From an uncultured Prevotellaceae bacterium (GTDB lineage: Bacteria; Bacteroidota; Bacteroidia; Bacteroidales; Bacteroidaceae): a stretch of DNA of 64,000 bases. The position numbers were made by a program, and so were the translations under genes. Shown here piece by piece: positions 33,675-43,272 of the stretch. Under the pieces are notes generated by a model. The model saw only the letters and a program-made list of their open reading frames with translations. It searched no databases and was not told the DNA's origin. How positions within the stretch are numbered: position 1 is the stretch's first letter; each line of letters starts with the position of its first letter. The stretch spans positions 1 to 64,000 of the forward strand of contig CAMBDA010000010.1 of the NCBI GenBank assembly GCA_945865175.1. The letters are read 5' to 3'.

Positions 33675-36600
33675 ATGAAAACACTTTCCATCACAACCTC
33701 ATTTGGCATGCTCGTGATGCTGGGCATGTTCTCGTGTACCAGCCAAGGCGGGGAGTCGCGTATCGGGCGTTATCCTGGCAATCCCGATGAGAATTTTGCT
33801 CCCAGAATGGAGGTGGACCACACCTACCGCAATATCGCGCTCCATCGGGCGGCATACCATTCCTCCTGTTACGACTATAACCTTACGGCACAACTGGTCA
33901 CCGATGGCATCCTTCCTGAGAAGGGACAGGAGCCCGTCTGCCTGGTGGCCTCCACCCATTCTTCTGCCCTTCCAAAAAGAGAACGTGAATGGGCCATCGA
34001 CGGAGGCGCATTCACCCGCAATGTTCTCATGGGAGACCATGTATGGCTGGAGTATCTCTGGCATGGGGGTATGAAACTGAAAGCCAATCGTATTCAAATT
34101 GTTTCCCGCGTAGCCTACAACCCCGAGGAGGCTGATGGTAGCTACCGGTTCCAGATTGAGGGAGAGGAACAACAGGTGCTGGGAGAAATGGAGGGCAGGA
34201 ACTACCCTGGAGAGGCCTCGGGAAACAAGGTGCACAGCGATCCTAACAAGGTGACAGACAGCGTACTACTGCCCACCCGGAACATTGTGACAATGATAGA
34301 CATGACCACCCCTTCGGACGGAATCAGCCAGCTGAAAGTGGACTTGCAGATGAAGGGTGCCGTTCATTGGACAGTGACGGAACTGCAGTTCTTTATGGAC
34401 TCCCAGCCCGTGACCGATATTCTGCCTTCATCCGGGTTTACGAGCACATGGATGAGCGAGGGCGACACGGACGAATGGGTGTATGTGGATCTTGGAAGCA
34501 AGGCACAGTTTGACAAGGTCAGGATTCACTGGCTGTGGAAGGCACAAACGGGCCGCATAGAAACCTCCGATGATGCCCAGCACTGGCATACAGTGACTTC
34601 CCTGCCCGGAGGGGAATGCCTCACCGATGAGGTGGACTGTCGGGGCGAAGGGCGTTATGTGCGCGTCATGATGGACAAGGCGGACAACAGGCGTTTTGCA
34701 ATGGCGGAACTGGAGGTGTGGGGAAAGGGCGGTCTCACCGCAGTGGCCACGGAAAAGCCTCAGCCCAAAGGCGCGCGTCATTGGCTCAATGGAGGTGAAT
34801 GGAAACTGCAGAGAGCCTCGGAGGTGATGGCCCGAGGCGAAGAGATTGCCTCTGCCTCTTTTGATGCAACCGATTGGATTACAGCCACTGTTCCCGCCAC
34901 CGTGCTAATGAGCTATGCCAACATCGGTGCGTTGCCCGACCCCAACTATGACGACAACATCTTCCAGATTTCCGAATCCTTCTTCAATAGCAATTTCTGG
35001 TATCGCAGAAGTTTTGTCGTTCCCGAACAGTTCCAGGGAAAACATGTGTTCCTCAATTTTGACGGTATCAACTGGAAGGCCGACATCTATCTCAATGGCA
35101 AAAAGATAGACCGCATAGAGGGTGCGTTCATGCGTGGACACACTGAGGTCACCGACCTCCTTACCGACGGGGAGAACGTGCTGGCCGTAGAGATTGTGAA
35201 GAACGCACATCCGGGTGCCGTGAAAGAGAAGTATCGCGAAGACACTGATTTCAACGGAGGACTCCTCGGCTACGACAATCCCACCTTCCATGCAACCATC
35301 GGGTGGGACTGGATATCTACCATCCGCGGCCGTGACATCGGTATCTGGAACGATGTATACTTGAGCACATCCGGTGCTGTGAGTCTCCGCGATCCGTTGG
35401 TGTGCTCCAACCTTCATTTGCCCGACACAACTGCCACACTGACACCACGGGTGATAGTCACCAATCATGAGCCGCATCCTGTGGAGGGCGTGCTCAAAGG
35501 ATGGATAGATGACATCCATTTTGAGCAACCTATAAGGATGGAGGCCGATGAAACGCGTGAGGTGGTGTTCAGCCCCGACCTGTTTGCTATACTCAAGGAA
35601 GTGAGGCTGCCGCTCTGGTGGCCTGTGGGTTATGGCGCGCCCGTGCTGCACCCGTCAGGCTTTGAAATGGTCATCGACGGAAGCGTGAGCGACAGCATCC
35701 ATTTCAGCACCGGTATCCGTGAGATGCAATACTGCGATGAGGCCACCCAACTGAAGCTCTACGTCAACGGCCGGCGTCTTGTCCCTCTGGGAGGAAACTG
35801 GGGATTCAGCGAGAATAACCTTTGTTATCGGGGACGGGAATACGACATAGCAGTGGGGTACCACAAGCAGATGCAATTCAATATGATACGCAACTGGGTG
35901 GGACAGACGGGCGATGAAGAATTCTATGAGGCATGTGACCGTCATGGTGTCATGGTGTGGCAGGACTTCTGGCTGGCCAACCCCTGTGACGGACCCGACC
36001 CGATGGACGAGGACATGTTCCTGTCCAATGCGCTCGACTATGTGAAACGCATCCGCAACCATCCCTGTATCGCCCTCTATTGTGGGCGCAATGAGGGTTA
36101 TCCGCCTGCTACCATTGACAGCCGCCTGCGTAACTTCGTGGCACAGCAGCATCCGGGCATTACTTACATCAGCAGTTCGGCCGATGATGGTGTGAGCGGA
36201 CATGGTCCCTATTGGGCTATTCCTGCCAGAGAATACTTTGAACGTCAGACGGGCAAACTGCATTCTGAGCGCGGCATGCCCAACGTGATGACATGGGAAG
36301 GGCTCTCGCGCACCTTGCGTCCGGAACACCTGTGGCCACAGGACAATGAATGGGGGCAGCACGACTATTGCATGAAAGGGGCGCAGAGAGGAGCCTCGTT
36401 CAACGAGATTGTCCGTACTGCTTTTGGAGAAATCAACGATGCAAGGACCTTTGCCACACTGGCGCAGTGGGTGAACTACGAGGGCTATCGGGCCATGTAC
36501 GAATCGGGAAGTGCCGACCGCCTGGGTCTGCTCATTTGGATGAGCCATGCCTGCTGGCCCAGCATGACCTGGCAATGCTACGATTACTATTTCGAACCCA

Positions 36601-37229
36601 CAGCTGCTTTCTTTGGCTGCAAGAAGGCTTGCGAACCCCTTCACATTCAGTGGAACGCGCTTTCCGGCAACGTGGAGGTAGTAAATCGAAGCGCGGGATT
36701 GCAGCAGGCGCTCACCGCTTCCTGTCGCATTATGGACCTGAAGGGAAATACCTTGTCATCGTCCTCAAGGAAGCTTTCCTGCAACGAAGATTCCACGGTT
36801 GTCTGCCAGCAGGTGGAATTTCCGGAAGACAGCACCAGGGTATATGTGGTGAAACTGGAATTGAGGGAGGCCGAAGAGGGGGCACTCCTCTCGGAGAACA
36901 CCTATGTCCAGCCTGCATCCGATGGCAGCAGGCTGCAACTTCTGCAACTCCCGCAGGTGGGCTTGAGCACTTCCTGTAGCATGTACCCCAATCATCTCAC
37001 CCTCCGTATCCAGAATCCCTCCGACATCCCTGTCTTCATGATAAGGCTTTGCCTGAGAGCAAAGGATGAGGAACAGGTGCTCCCCGTAACCTATAGCGAC
37101 AACTATTTCCATCTCATGCCTGATGAGGAGAAAACTGTGATTGTGGAATGGAACGAATCAGACACACGTGGCCTGCCCGTCAGCGTGTCCCTTTCAGCCC
37201 TCAATGTGCAGGAAACCATTCTCCCATAG
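33675..37229 (+). CDS. Large glycoside hydrolase family 2 lipoprotein with discoidin-like domains
   Basis: The 1184-residue protein begins with a lipoprotein signal (MFSC). An F5/8-type-C-like carbohydrate-binding region spans roughly 45-355 (YVDLGSKAQFDKVRIHW, GRYVRVMMDK). The GH2 core follows: the jelly-roll NSNFWYRRSFVVPEQF, the barrel with NMIRNWVGQTGDEEFYEACD, and acid/base Glu807 in CGRNEGYPP. A candidate nucleophile is Glu875 in TWEGLS. The CGRNE form is that of exo-beta-glucosaminidase or beta-mannosidase-like members. It is surface or periplasm attached. No transport genes lie alongside, so the sugar is uncertain. Confidence 0.85.
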   Translation: MKTLSITTSFGMLVMLGMFSCTSQGGESRIGRYPGNPDENFAPRMEVDHTYRNIALHRAAYHSSCYDYNLTAQLVTDGILPEKGQEPVCLVASTHSSALPKREREWAIDGGAFTRNVLMGDHVWLEYLWHGGMKLKANRIQIVSRVAYNPEEADGSYRFQIEGEEQQVLGEMEGRNYPGEASGNKVHSDPNKVTDSVLLPTRNIVTMIDMTTPSDGISQLKVDLQMKGAVHWTVTELQFFMDSQPVTDILPSSGFTSTWMSEGDTDEWVYVDLGSKAQFDKVRIHWLWKAQTGRIETSDDAQHWHTVTSLPGGECLTDEVDCRGEGRYVRVMMDKADNRRFAMAELEVWGKGGLTAVATEKPQPKGARHWLNGGEWKLQRASEVMARGEEIASASFDATDWITATVPATVLMSYANIGALPDPNYDDNIFQISESFFNSNFWYRRSFVVPEQFQGKHVFLNFDGINWKADIYLNGKKIDRIEGAFMRGHTEVTDLLTDGENVLAVEIVKNAHPGAVKEKYREDTDFNGGLLGYDNPTFHATIGWDWISTIRGRDIGIWNDVYLSTSGAVSLRDPLVCSNLHLPDTTATLTPRVIVTNHEPHPVEGVLKGWIDDIHFEQPIRMEADETREVVFSPDLFAILKEVRLPLWWPVGYGAPVLHPSGFEMVIDGSVSDSIHFSTGIREMQYCDEATQLKLYVNGRRLVPLGGNWGFSENNLCYRGREYDIAVGYHKQMQFNMIRNWVGQTGDEEFYEACDRHGVMVWQDFWLANPCDGPDPMDEDMFLSNALDYVKRIRNHPCIALYCGRNEGYPPATIDSRLRNFVAQQHPGITYISSSADDGVSGHGPYWAIPAREYFERQTGKLHSERGMPNVMTWEGLSRTLRPEHLWPQDNEWGQHDYCMKGAQRGASFNEIVRTAFGEINDARTFATLAQWVNYEGYRAMYESGSADRLGLLIWMSHACWPSMTWQCYDYYFEPTAAFFGCKKACEPLHIQWNALSGNVEVVNRSAGLQQALTASCRIMDLKGNTLSSSSRKLSCNEDSTVVCQQVEFPEDSTRVYVVKLELREAEEGALLSENTYVQPASDGSRLQLLQLPQVGLSTSCSMYPNHLTLRIQNPSDIPVFMIRLCLRAKDEEQVLPVTYSDNYFHLMPDEEKTVIVEWNESDTRGLPVSVSLSALNVQETILP

Positions 37230-37239
37230 ATGTGTATTA

Positions 37240-37291
37240 GCCCCCCTCCTTCCCTCCTCTGTCTTACTCATGGAGGAGAGGAGGAGAGGGC
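37240..37291 (+). terminator. Possible terminator hairpin after the GH2 gene
   Basis: A pyrimidine run (CCCCCCTCCTTCCCTCCTCT) is followed by a complementary purine run (GGAGGAGAGGAGGAGAGGG), which would fold into an imperfect stem, but no T-run follows directly. Confidence 0.35.
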
Positions 37292-37357
37292 GCGTATATT
37301 AATATATTGTATTGCGCGCGTGAGGTGTCAGGATTCCGGGAAGGTGTGGCTGTCGGA

Positions 37358-37747
37358 TTAGGAGGTATATTGCCCCTTTGCTCTGTTTCTGTCCTTGATG
37401 ATGGCTGCAAAGTTGTCTATGGCCCATTGCACCATCGGACGGCAAGCCTCCATAAAGGAGCGTGCGCGGGGTGTGAGCGTGTATTCTGTTCGGGGAGGTA
37501 CCTCGGCATAGATGGTGCGCACCACAAAACCGTCGGCCTCCAGATTTCTCAGTGTCGTGGTCAGTATCTTCTGTGAAATATCGGGGATGGCCTTGCGCAA
37601 TTCGGAGAATCGCATGGGAGCAGGTTGGTTTGTCAGCTGGTGCATCAGCAGAAGTGACCATTTATCACCTACGCGCGACAAGATGTTCCGCACGGGACAA
37701 TCCGGGAACACTATTTCTTTCAACATCGTATGACAGTGCTTTTCCAT
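37358..37747 (-). CDS. HxlR-family transcriptional regulator
   Basis: The 129-residue protein has the HxlR winged helix: CPVRNILSRVGDKWSLLLMHQL (with the conserved cysteine near 17), MRFSELRKAIPDISQKILTTTLRNLEADGFV (recognition helix, shown in part) and the wing RTEYTLTPRA. HxlR/YodB-type regulators sense electrophiles or aldehydes through this cysteine. The cupin gene upstream on the same strand is the likely partner or target. A perfect hairpin ends 11 bp before its start codon. Confidence 0.88.
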   Translation of the reverse strand: MEKHCHTMLKEIVFPDCPVRNILSRVGDKWSLLLMHQLTNQPAPMRFSELRKAIPDISQKILTTTLRNLEADGFVVRTIYAEVPPRTEYTLTPRARSFMEACRPMVQWAIDNFAAIIKDRNRAKGQYTS

Positions 37748-37757
37748 GTTATAATAA

Positions 37758-37789
37758 CGGGAAGGACCTTTGGAATATTGTCCTTCCCG
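37758..37789 (-). promoter_or_regulatory. Perfect 10-bp-stem hairpin before hxlR
   Basis: CGGGAAGGAC (37758-37767) is exactly complementary to GTCCTTCCCG (37780-37789) with a 12-nt loop. It sits 10 nt before the HxlR start and 36 nt after the cupin stop, so it may be a terminator of the cupin gene, an operator, or a translation control. Confidence 0.5.
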
Positions 37790-37825
37790 ACTATTATTTC
37801 AGGGATATTCTGCATTTGCAGGGGG

Positions 37826-38221
37826 TTATTGTTCCACCACACCGTCGGTCAACGTGTACTGTTCGAGAGAACCAGCTTTTCCCTGAATGCAAATATACAC
37901 GAGGGGCTCGTTGCCCGTACACCTGGTGTTTCGGCTCACCGAGGGGGCTATCCTCACAATACTTCCCGAGGAGACGGCTTTTTCCTTTCCGTCGAGGATG
38001 AAAACGCCTGTGCCGCTCAGTACTACATACACCTCCTCGTTCTGTTTGTGGTGGTGGAAGAAGGGTACGGAGGAACCTGGGGCCAGGGTGCCCACTGACA
38101 ATTCCATGGACGTGGTTCCCAGAATGTCCTTCACAAATGCTTTGCCTTCGAATGAAGACAGGTCTCCCACTGTGGCAATGCTATAGCCATCTGTCGATTG
38201 TTGTAGTTCCAGCTTGTTCAT
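37826..38221 (-). CDS. Cupin-domain protein
   Basis: From MNKLELQQ the product is 131 residues. A single cupin barrel is visible with metal ligands FFHHHKQNEEVYVVLSG (histidines and glutamate near 60-70) and the second motif SSGSIVRIAPSVSRNTR. An upstream ATG is excluded by the -7 box at 38251-38259. Role unknown; a link to the downstream HxlR regulator is suggested by order and spacing. Confidence 0.8.
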   Translation of the reverse strand: MNKLELQQSTDGYSIATVGDLSSFEGKAFVKDILGTTSMELSVGTLAPGSSVPFFHHHKQNEEVYVVLSGTGVFILDGKEKAVSSGSIVRIAPSVSRNTRCTGNEPLVYICIQGKAGSLEQYTLTDGVVEQ

Positions 38222-38250
38222 TTTTTTGATGTGTTTTGGAGTTTGACGCT

Positions 38251-38259
38251 GCAAAATTA
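38251..38259 (-). promoter_or_regulatory. Promoter -7 element of the cupin-hxlR unit
   Basis: TAATTTTGC on the minus strand, with TTGT about 19 nt upstream, precedes the cupin start at 38221 by 29 nt. Confidence 0.65.
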
Positions 38260-38368
38260 CATCTTTCTACTGGATGCCACAAGAGGGGACATGTAGGATA
38301 GTAAGTTACCTGTAGGAAACCATCGCTGATTGTCAGTTGGTTCTAAAACCAAGATTTATGGTTTGTTA

Positions 38369-39061
38369 TCATATCATCAGGTCTATTACCGTGGGAGTGA
38401 GCAGGGCTGTGAGAATGCCGTTGAGTGTGAGTCCCAGACTGGCGTATGCTCCTACAAACTGGTCGCGGTCCATGGCTGCAGAAGTGCCGAGTGCATGGGA
38501 GGCGGCTCCCATAGAGAGGCCCAAGGCCATGGGATTGTTTACATGCCCCACAGAGAGTGTCTTGAACCCGATGATGGCACCGATAAGCCCTGTTATCACC
38601 ACGATGGCAGCAGTGAGTGAGGGGATTCCGCCCAGCACCTGCGTTACCTCCATGGCTATCGGGGTGGTCACCGACTTGCTTGCCAGCGACATCAACACGG
38701 CATCGGATGCTCCCAAAACCTTGGCAATGACCACTACACTTACAATACCAGCGATGCAGCCCATCATCTGAGAGGCCAATATTGGCAGAAACTGGCGCTT
38801 GATGGATGAGAGCTGGAGGTAAAGTGGTACGCCAAGGGCTACCACTGCAGGCTTCAGCCAGAAGTCTATCATCTTGGCTCCTTCATGATAGGTTTCGTAG
38901 GGGATGTCCATAGCCAGTAGAAATACTACAATTACCGCTATGGCCACCAATATGGGGTTGAAAAGCACCCAGCCAAGACGGCGCTGTATGACCTTGGCTG
39001 CATAAAACACACCAAACGTGAGTGCGAGCATGAAATATTCGTTGCAGAAAATAGTTTTCAT
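38369..39061 (-). CDS. lrgB: LrgB-family membrane protein
   Basis: The 230-residue protein has about seven hydrophobic helices and the LrgB signatures WLKPAVVALGVPLY, SVTTPIAMEVTQVLGG and ASHALGTSAAM. LrgA and LrgB act as a pair controlling murein hydrolase activity or pyruvate/overflow metabolite transport, depending on organism. It follows lrgA on the same strand with a gap of about 40 bp. Confidence 0.9.
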   Translation of the reverse strand: MKTIFCNEYFMLALTFGVFYAAKVIQRRLGWVLFNPILVAIAVIVVFLLAMDIPYETYHEGAKMIDFWLKPAVVALGVPLYLQLSSIKRQFLPILASQMMGCIAGIVSVVVIAKVLGASDAVLMSLASKSVTTPIAMEVTQVLGGIPSLTAAIVVITGLIGAIIGFKTLSVGHVNNPMALGLSMGAASHALGTSAAMDRDQFVGAYASLGLTLNGILTALLTPTVIDLMI

Positions 39062-39100
39062 ATTTCGATCATTGTGGGTTTATATTGTCCGCATCCGTCC

Positions 39101-39475
39101 TTACTGTTTCTTGGGATGCATTTTTTTTCGCACTTTGTGTTCTCCCTTGCTCACTACCTGATGTGTGTGGCCTGTGATGAGGAGGACAATGATGGTGCTG
39201 AGGAGTGTGGCCAGAGCGATGGGCACAATCTCTGCCTTTATCAGGTCGAAATAGAGCATGAGTGCCACACCGGGCGGCACAAAGAAGAAACCTAGATTGG
39301 CTATGAGGAAATCCGTTAGTCCACGCACCCATTCCAACTTTACTACCTTCACTTTCAACAACAGGGTGAGGATAAGCATACCGATGATGCTTGCTGGCAG
39401 TTTAACGCCCGTGGCGCTGACGATAATCTCACCAAGAGCCAGGCATCCGAAAAGAATGAAACATTGTCTTACCAT
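39101..39475 (-). CDS. lrgA: LrgA/CidA-family membrane protein
   Basis: From MVRQCFILFG the product is 124 residues with four hydrophobic helices, including the family motifs KLPASIIGMLILTLLL and ANLGFFFVPPGVALM. It is holin-like by family. The longer frame to 39520 is rejected because a -7 box (TAACTTTGC, minus strand) lies at 39508-39516. It is the first gene of the lrgAB pair. Confidence 0.88.
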   Translation of the reverse strand: MVRQCFILFGCLALGEIIVSATGVKLPASIIGMLILTLLLKVKVVKLEWVRGLTDFLIANLGFFFVPPGVALMLYFDLIKAEIVPIALATLLSTIIVLLITGHTHQVVSKGEHKVRKKMHPKKQ

Positions 39476-39507
39476 ATTATCCTGGATATTACATTTGCTT
39501 TCGGGCT

Positions 39508-39516
39508 GCAAAGTTA
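39508..39516 (-). promoter_or_regulatory. Promoter -7 element of lrgAB
   Basis: TAACTTTGC on the minus strand lies 33 nt before the lrgA start. The -33 element is weak. Confidence 0.6.
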
Positions 39517-39598
39517 GCAAATAATTGGCATAGCACGCCTCTTTTTTTCTGTTATTTCATGATCAGGCTCTTTTTTTATGAATTAAGTGTCCTTTTTT

Positions 39599-40552
39599 TT
39601 ACTCTTTGTCCAGGACAATGATGCGCAGACGGTCGCGAAGGTGCCAAAAAACCTTTCCATAGCCCCCTTGAGAATCGCTCAGGAGAAGCACGGTGGGCCG
39701 GCCATCCAAAAGCGTGGGGCCAAGACACATGCCTTCGTAGTTGGCAAAACGTGTGTTGAAAAGCGTGAATCTGGAAGAACATACATGGAGCAGCCGCTTG
39801 GAGCCTGTGGACGGGTCGAAGAGGAACAGCTTGCACCAGCATCTGCTGCCCGCATAGCGACGCGCAATGCGAGCTTCGCGCTCAAGCACCAGAAGACGGC
39901 CGTTCCCGAAGGGAGCCAGAGCCACCACTCCGTGATAATAGTCACGACCCGTAGGGACCGATTGTGGGGCATCCAGACGGTATGGGTACTCATGCTCCGG
40001 CTGGAGACTGAGGGAGAAGGACTGCATCCTCAGTCGCAACGGCTCATCGCCCCGAAGCGGACTCTCCGTAACCGTCCAAAAAAGCCGGGTGAAAGGGTCG
40101 TAGGTCAGTGCTTCGAATCCGCGGTTTGTCTGGATGTGGTGAATGTCCATACTGGACGGCACTTGCAACTCATATCCGGTGAGCGACCCATCAAGCCGAT
40201 GCTCCAGTATGCGCTGGTCGGCCTCTCCACTCACAAAAAATGACTGGCGCGGCTCACACCAGGCAATGCCTTCCGCATCGCGGTCGATAGGGTAGGGGGT
40301 ACCCTTCCAGCCCAGGCTCTCCATCTCCAACAGCCGGCCACTGGAAGGGTCGACATGAATGTTCCAAAGATAGAAGCCCGCCTGCTCCTCCTGATCAGAA
40401 ACCACGGCATAGCATCCGTCACCCAGCGGTGTGATACCACTGTAGTTAGCAGCGGGGATGTGCCATTTCCTGCATTTGTAAGTGGCTGTGTGGGCATGGG
40501 CCGACAGCAGTGCCGACAGCAACAGAAGAAGCAGAGAAGCAATACGGTTCAT
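39599..40552 (-). CDS. Secreted esterase-like/phytase-like beta-propeller protein
   Basis: The 317-residue protein has a signal peptide (1-20). It then shows the esterase-like activity of phytase pattern (PF13449): SGITPLGDGCYAVVSDQ, DAEGIAWCEPRQSFFVSGEAD, NRGFEALTYDP, and ANYEGMCLGP near the end. Acidic residues in EGI, EAL and EGM motifs are the likely calcium and substrate ligands. It would act on phosphate or ester substrates outside the cytoplasm. Its start is adjacent to the U32 gene's stop (1-bp overlap). Confidence 0.82.
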   Translation of the reverse strand: MNRIASLLLLLLSALLSAHAHTATYKCRKWHIPAANYSGITPLGDGCYAVVSDQEEQAGFYLWNIHVDPSSGRLLEMESLGWKGTPYPIDRDAEGIAWCEPRQSFFVSGEADQRILEHRLDGSLTGYELQVPSSMDIHHIQTNRGFEALTYDPFTRLFWTVTESPLRGDEPLRLRMQSFSLSLQPEHEYPYRLDAPQSVPTGRDYYHGVVALAPFGNGRLLVLEREARIARRYAGSRCWCKLFLFDPSTGSKRLLHVCSSRFTLFNTRFANYEGMCLGPTLLDGRPTVLLLSDSQGGYGKVFWHLRDRLRIIVLDKE

Positions 40553-41799
40553 TACTCGTTGGGTACCAGTTTATAGAGTTTGTCGTTATATCGGATTTTA
40601 CGGTCGAGAGGAATGCTCACATGCTGGCCCTGAAGCGCTGTTTCCACGGGCAGGAGGTCGAAACGTATCTCTGACACATCCGACTCCAGGGCACCCGTAG
40701 TGGGGCCTGTGACCAGAATGCGGTCGCCCACACTAAGGGGAGATGCCTCAATCTTGAATTCGGCCACCTTGAGGCGACTGTAGTATTTGACGCCACGTCC
40801 CACATACACCTTCTTCTGAGTGGCCTTGCTGCCATGACAATCGTTCCATTCGCCAAGGAGCTGCCCCTGATAGTATCCATCCCAGAAACCACGGTTGAAC
40901 ACCTCTGAAAGGCGGGCATCCCATTCGTCCTTGCGGTCCTCAGTGAAGGTACCGTCGAGCACAGCACGAATGGCCTCATCATAGCATCTCACCACATGGT
41001 CCACATATTCGGCGCCACGGGCACGCCCTTCTATCTTGAACACACGCACGCCCGCGTCCATCATACGGTCGATGAATCGTATGGTCTTGAGGTCCTTGGG
41101 CGACATGATGTATTTGTTGTCAATGTCCAGCTCGGTGCCAGTCTCACGGTCACGCACTGTATAGGTGCGCCTGCACAGCTGCATGCATTCACCTCTGTTG
41201 GCACTCCGGCCCGTATTGTCAAGACTCAGATAGCACTTGCCGCTCACTGCCATGCACAAAGCCCCATGGCAGAACATCTCTATGCGGATGGGATTCCCGC
41301 CAGGACCACATATATGCTGCTCCTCTATCTGACGGTGGATGGCTGCCACCTGCTCCATATTGAGTTCACGTGCCAGCACCACCACATCGGCAAACTGGGC
41401 ATAAAACATGAGGGCTTCTATATTACTGATGTTCAACTGCGTGCTCAGATGAACCTCCTGACCTATGGTGCGACAGTACTGCATCACGGCCACATCGCCT
41501 GCAATGACAGCCGATATGCCGGCCTCACGTGCGGCATCCAGAATGGACCGCATAAGCAAGAGGTCGTTGTCATAAATGATGGTATTGACAGTGAGATAGC
41601 TCTTCACCCCACACCGTTCACATTTCCTGGCTATGTGCCTGAGGTCGTCGATAGTGAAGGTGCTGGCCGAATGAGCACGCATATTGAGGTTCTCTATGCC
41701 GAAATAAATGCTGTCGGCACCGGCTCGAAGGGCTGCGGCCAAAGATTCAGGCGAGCCCACGGGAGCCATTATCTCAAATTGGGAACGAATAGGCTTCAA
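40552..41799 (-). CDS. Peptidase U32 family protein (TrhP/YegQ-like)
   Basis: The 415-residue protein has U32 motifs: MAPVGSPESLAAALRAGADSIYFG, EVHLSTQLNISN, IEMFCHGALCMAVSGKCYLS and NRGECMQLCRRTY. Four cysteines in the middle fit an iron-sulfur cluster. Relatives TrhP and YegQ take part in tRNA 5-hydroxyuridine formation, and collagenase-like activity is reported for others. The C-terminal domain with VGDRILVTGPTTG is RNA-binding-like. It overlaps the dusB stop by 4 bp, which supports a tRNA-modification role. Confidence 0.88.
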   Translation of the reverse strand: MKPIRSQFEIMAPVGSPESLAAALRAGADSIYFGIENLNMRAHSASTFTIDDLRHIARKCERCGVKSYLTVNTIIYDNDLLLMRSILDAAREAGISAVIAGDVAVMQYCRTIGQEVHLSTQLNISNIEALMFYAQFADVVVLARELNMEQVAAIHRQIEEQHICGPGGNPIRIEMFCHGALCMAVSGKCYLSLDNTGRSANRGECMQLCRRTYTVRDRETGTELDIDNKYIMSPKDLKTIRFIDRMMDAGVRVFKIEGRARGAEYVDHVVRCYDEAIRAVLDGTFTEDRKDEWDARLSEVFNRGFWDGYYQGQLLGEWNDCHGSKATQKKVYVGRGVKYYSRLKVAEFKIEASPLSVGDRILVTGPTTGALESDVSEIRFDLLPVETALQGQHVSIPLDRKIRYNDKLYKLVPNE

Positions 41800-42827
41800 T
41801 TCTGTGATATATTTTGGTTGTTAATAACAAGCGGACGCGTCTCCTCCATGATGGCAAACAACTGTTCGATTGTTTCAGCCCGCAGCATGCGGATACGTGT
41901 CTCACGGAAATTGGGTATACCCTTGAAGATGGGGCTGGCAGCCAGATGGCGCCTTACGTGGAGGATGCCGCGGTATTCTCCGGTACGCTCCACACTATTG
42001 ATTACCTGCTGCTTGAGCACATCCAGCTTCCAGGCAGCCGACATCTCGGGGCTGGACGAAGGAAGGGGCAGGGCAGGACACGGTCTTCCCAGTTCCTGAC
42101 ATATCTCCCTGAATATCCACGGCCTGCCAAAGGTAGCACGTCCCACCATAATGGCATCCACTCCATAGCGTTCGAAGCACATTCTGGCTTTTTCCGCACT
42201 GTCTATGTCCCCGTTTCCGATGATGGGAATGTGCATGCGGGGATTGTTCTTCACCTCACCAATCAATGTCCAATCGGCTTCACCGGTGTACATCTGTGCA
42301 CGAGTGCGGCCATGGATGGTGAGCGCCTGAATGCCACAGTCCTGCAGTTGCTCGGCCAGGTCTGTGATGATGCGGTGGTCATTGTCCCATCCCAAGCGGG
42401 TCTTCACCGTGACAGGTGTGTGAGGCAGAGCATCCACCACAGCACGCGTGATAGCCAGCATTTGGGGTACATTCTGCAACATGCCCGCACCTGCTCCCTT
42501 GCCAGCCACCTTCTTCACGGGACAGCCGAAATTGAGGTCGAGCACATCAGGATGGGCCTGACTGTCCACAATCATAGCAGCCTCTCGCATGGCATCCACG
42601 TCGCGGCCATAAATCTGGATGGCCACAGGCCGCTCGTCGTCGCTCACCTGCAGCTTGGCCAAACTCTTGCCTACCATGCGGATGAGTGCATCGCTCGACA
42701 CAAACTCGGAATACACCATGGCCGCACCCATCTGCCGGCACAGCAGACGGAAACCTATGTCCGTGACATCCTCCATCGGGGCCAGCAACACGGGCTGAGG
42801 CCCCAGGTCAATGTTTCCTATCTTCAC
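41796..42827 (-). CDS. dusB: tRNA-dihydrouridine synthase
   Basis: The 343-residue flavoenzyme has LAPMEDVTDIGFRLLCRQMG at the start, the catalytic-cysteine motif LDLNFGCPVKKVAGKGAGAG (Cys near 100), NGDIDSAEKA and GRATFGRPWIF. It reduces uridine to dihydrouridine in the tRNA D-loop, using FMN and NADPH. Neighbouring genes for a tRNA-hydroxyuridine type U32 protein and SufE suit a tRNA/FeS maintenance group. Confidence 0.92.
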   Translation of the reverse strand: MKIGNIDLGPQPVLLAPMEDVTDIGFRLLCRQMGAAMVYSEFVSSDALIRMVGKSLAKLQVSDDERPVAIQIYGRDVDAMREAAMIVDSQAHPDVLDLNFGCPVKKVAGKGAGAGMLQNVPQMLAITRAVVDALPHTPVTVKTRLGWDNDHRIITDLAEQLQDCGIQALTIHGRTRAQMYTGEADWTLIGEVKNNPRMHIPIIGNGDIDSAEKARMCFERYGVDAIMVGRATFGRPWIFREICQELGRPCPALPLPSSSPEMSAAWKLDVLKQQVINSVERTGEYRGILHVRRHLAASPIFKGIPNFRETRIRMLRAETIEQLFAIMEETRPLVINNQNISQN

Positions 42828-42846
42828 GCCTGAACGGTTTCATTTG

Positions 42847-43272
42847 CTAGCTGCCCTTGGCCTTGAAAGCCAATGCATACAGTTTCATTTGCTTCACCAT
42901 GGCCAACAGACCATTGCTGCGCGTGGGAGAGAGATGATCCTTTAGGCCAATACGTTCGATAAAGTAGAGATCGGCATCCAGTATCTCCTGCGGTGTGTGG
43001 TCGGAAAGCACGCGAATCAGCAGCGCCACAATGCCTTTTACAATCAGCGCATCGCTCTCGGCTGTGAAATGGAGGCGATGGTCCACCAGGTCGGCCTGTA
43101 ACCACACACGGCTCTGACAACCATCAATAAGGTTCTGCTCTGTCTTGTATTTCTCGTCTAGAGGCTGCTGACTGCTGCCCAGGTCGATGAGCAGCTGGTA
43201 GCGATCCATCCAATCATCGAAATCAGAAAACTCTTCGATGATTTCGTCCTGTATTTCATTAATTGTACTCAT
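42847..43272 (-). CDS. sufE: SufE-family sulfur acceptor protein
   Basis: The 141-residue protein has the SufE fold with the persulfide-accepting cysteine in NLIDGCQSRVWL (Cys near 51), an FDDWMDRYQLLIDLG start and the PQEILDADLYFIERIGL ending. SufE receives sulfur from the cysteine desulfurase SufS for Fe-S cluster assembly. It overlaps the M28 peptidase stop by 4 bp and precedes dusB by about 20 bp in the minus-strand run. Confidence 0.9.
   Translation of the reverse strand: MSTINEIQDEIIEEFSDFDDWMDRYQLLIDLGSSQQPLDEKYKTEQNLIDGCQSRVWLQADLVDHRLHFTAESDALIVKGIVALLIRVLSDHTPQEILDADLYFIERIGLKDHLSPTRSNGLLAMVKQMKLYALAFKAKGS

Noticed and set aside
41814..42833. A 339-codon frame on the plus strand opposite dusB
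   Set aside because: It is the antisense shadow of a well-conserved enzyme gene and shows no recognisable protein features, promoter or ribosome site.
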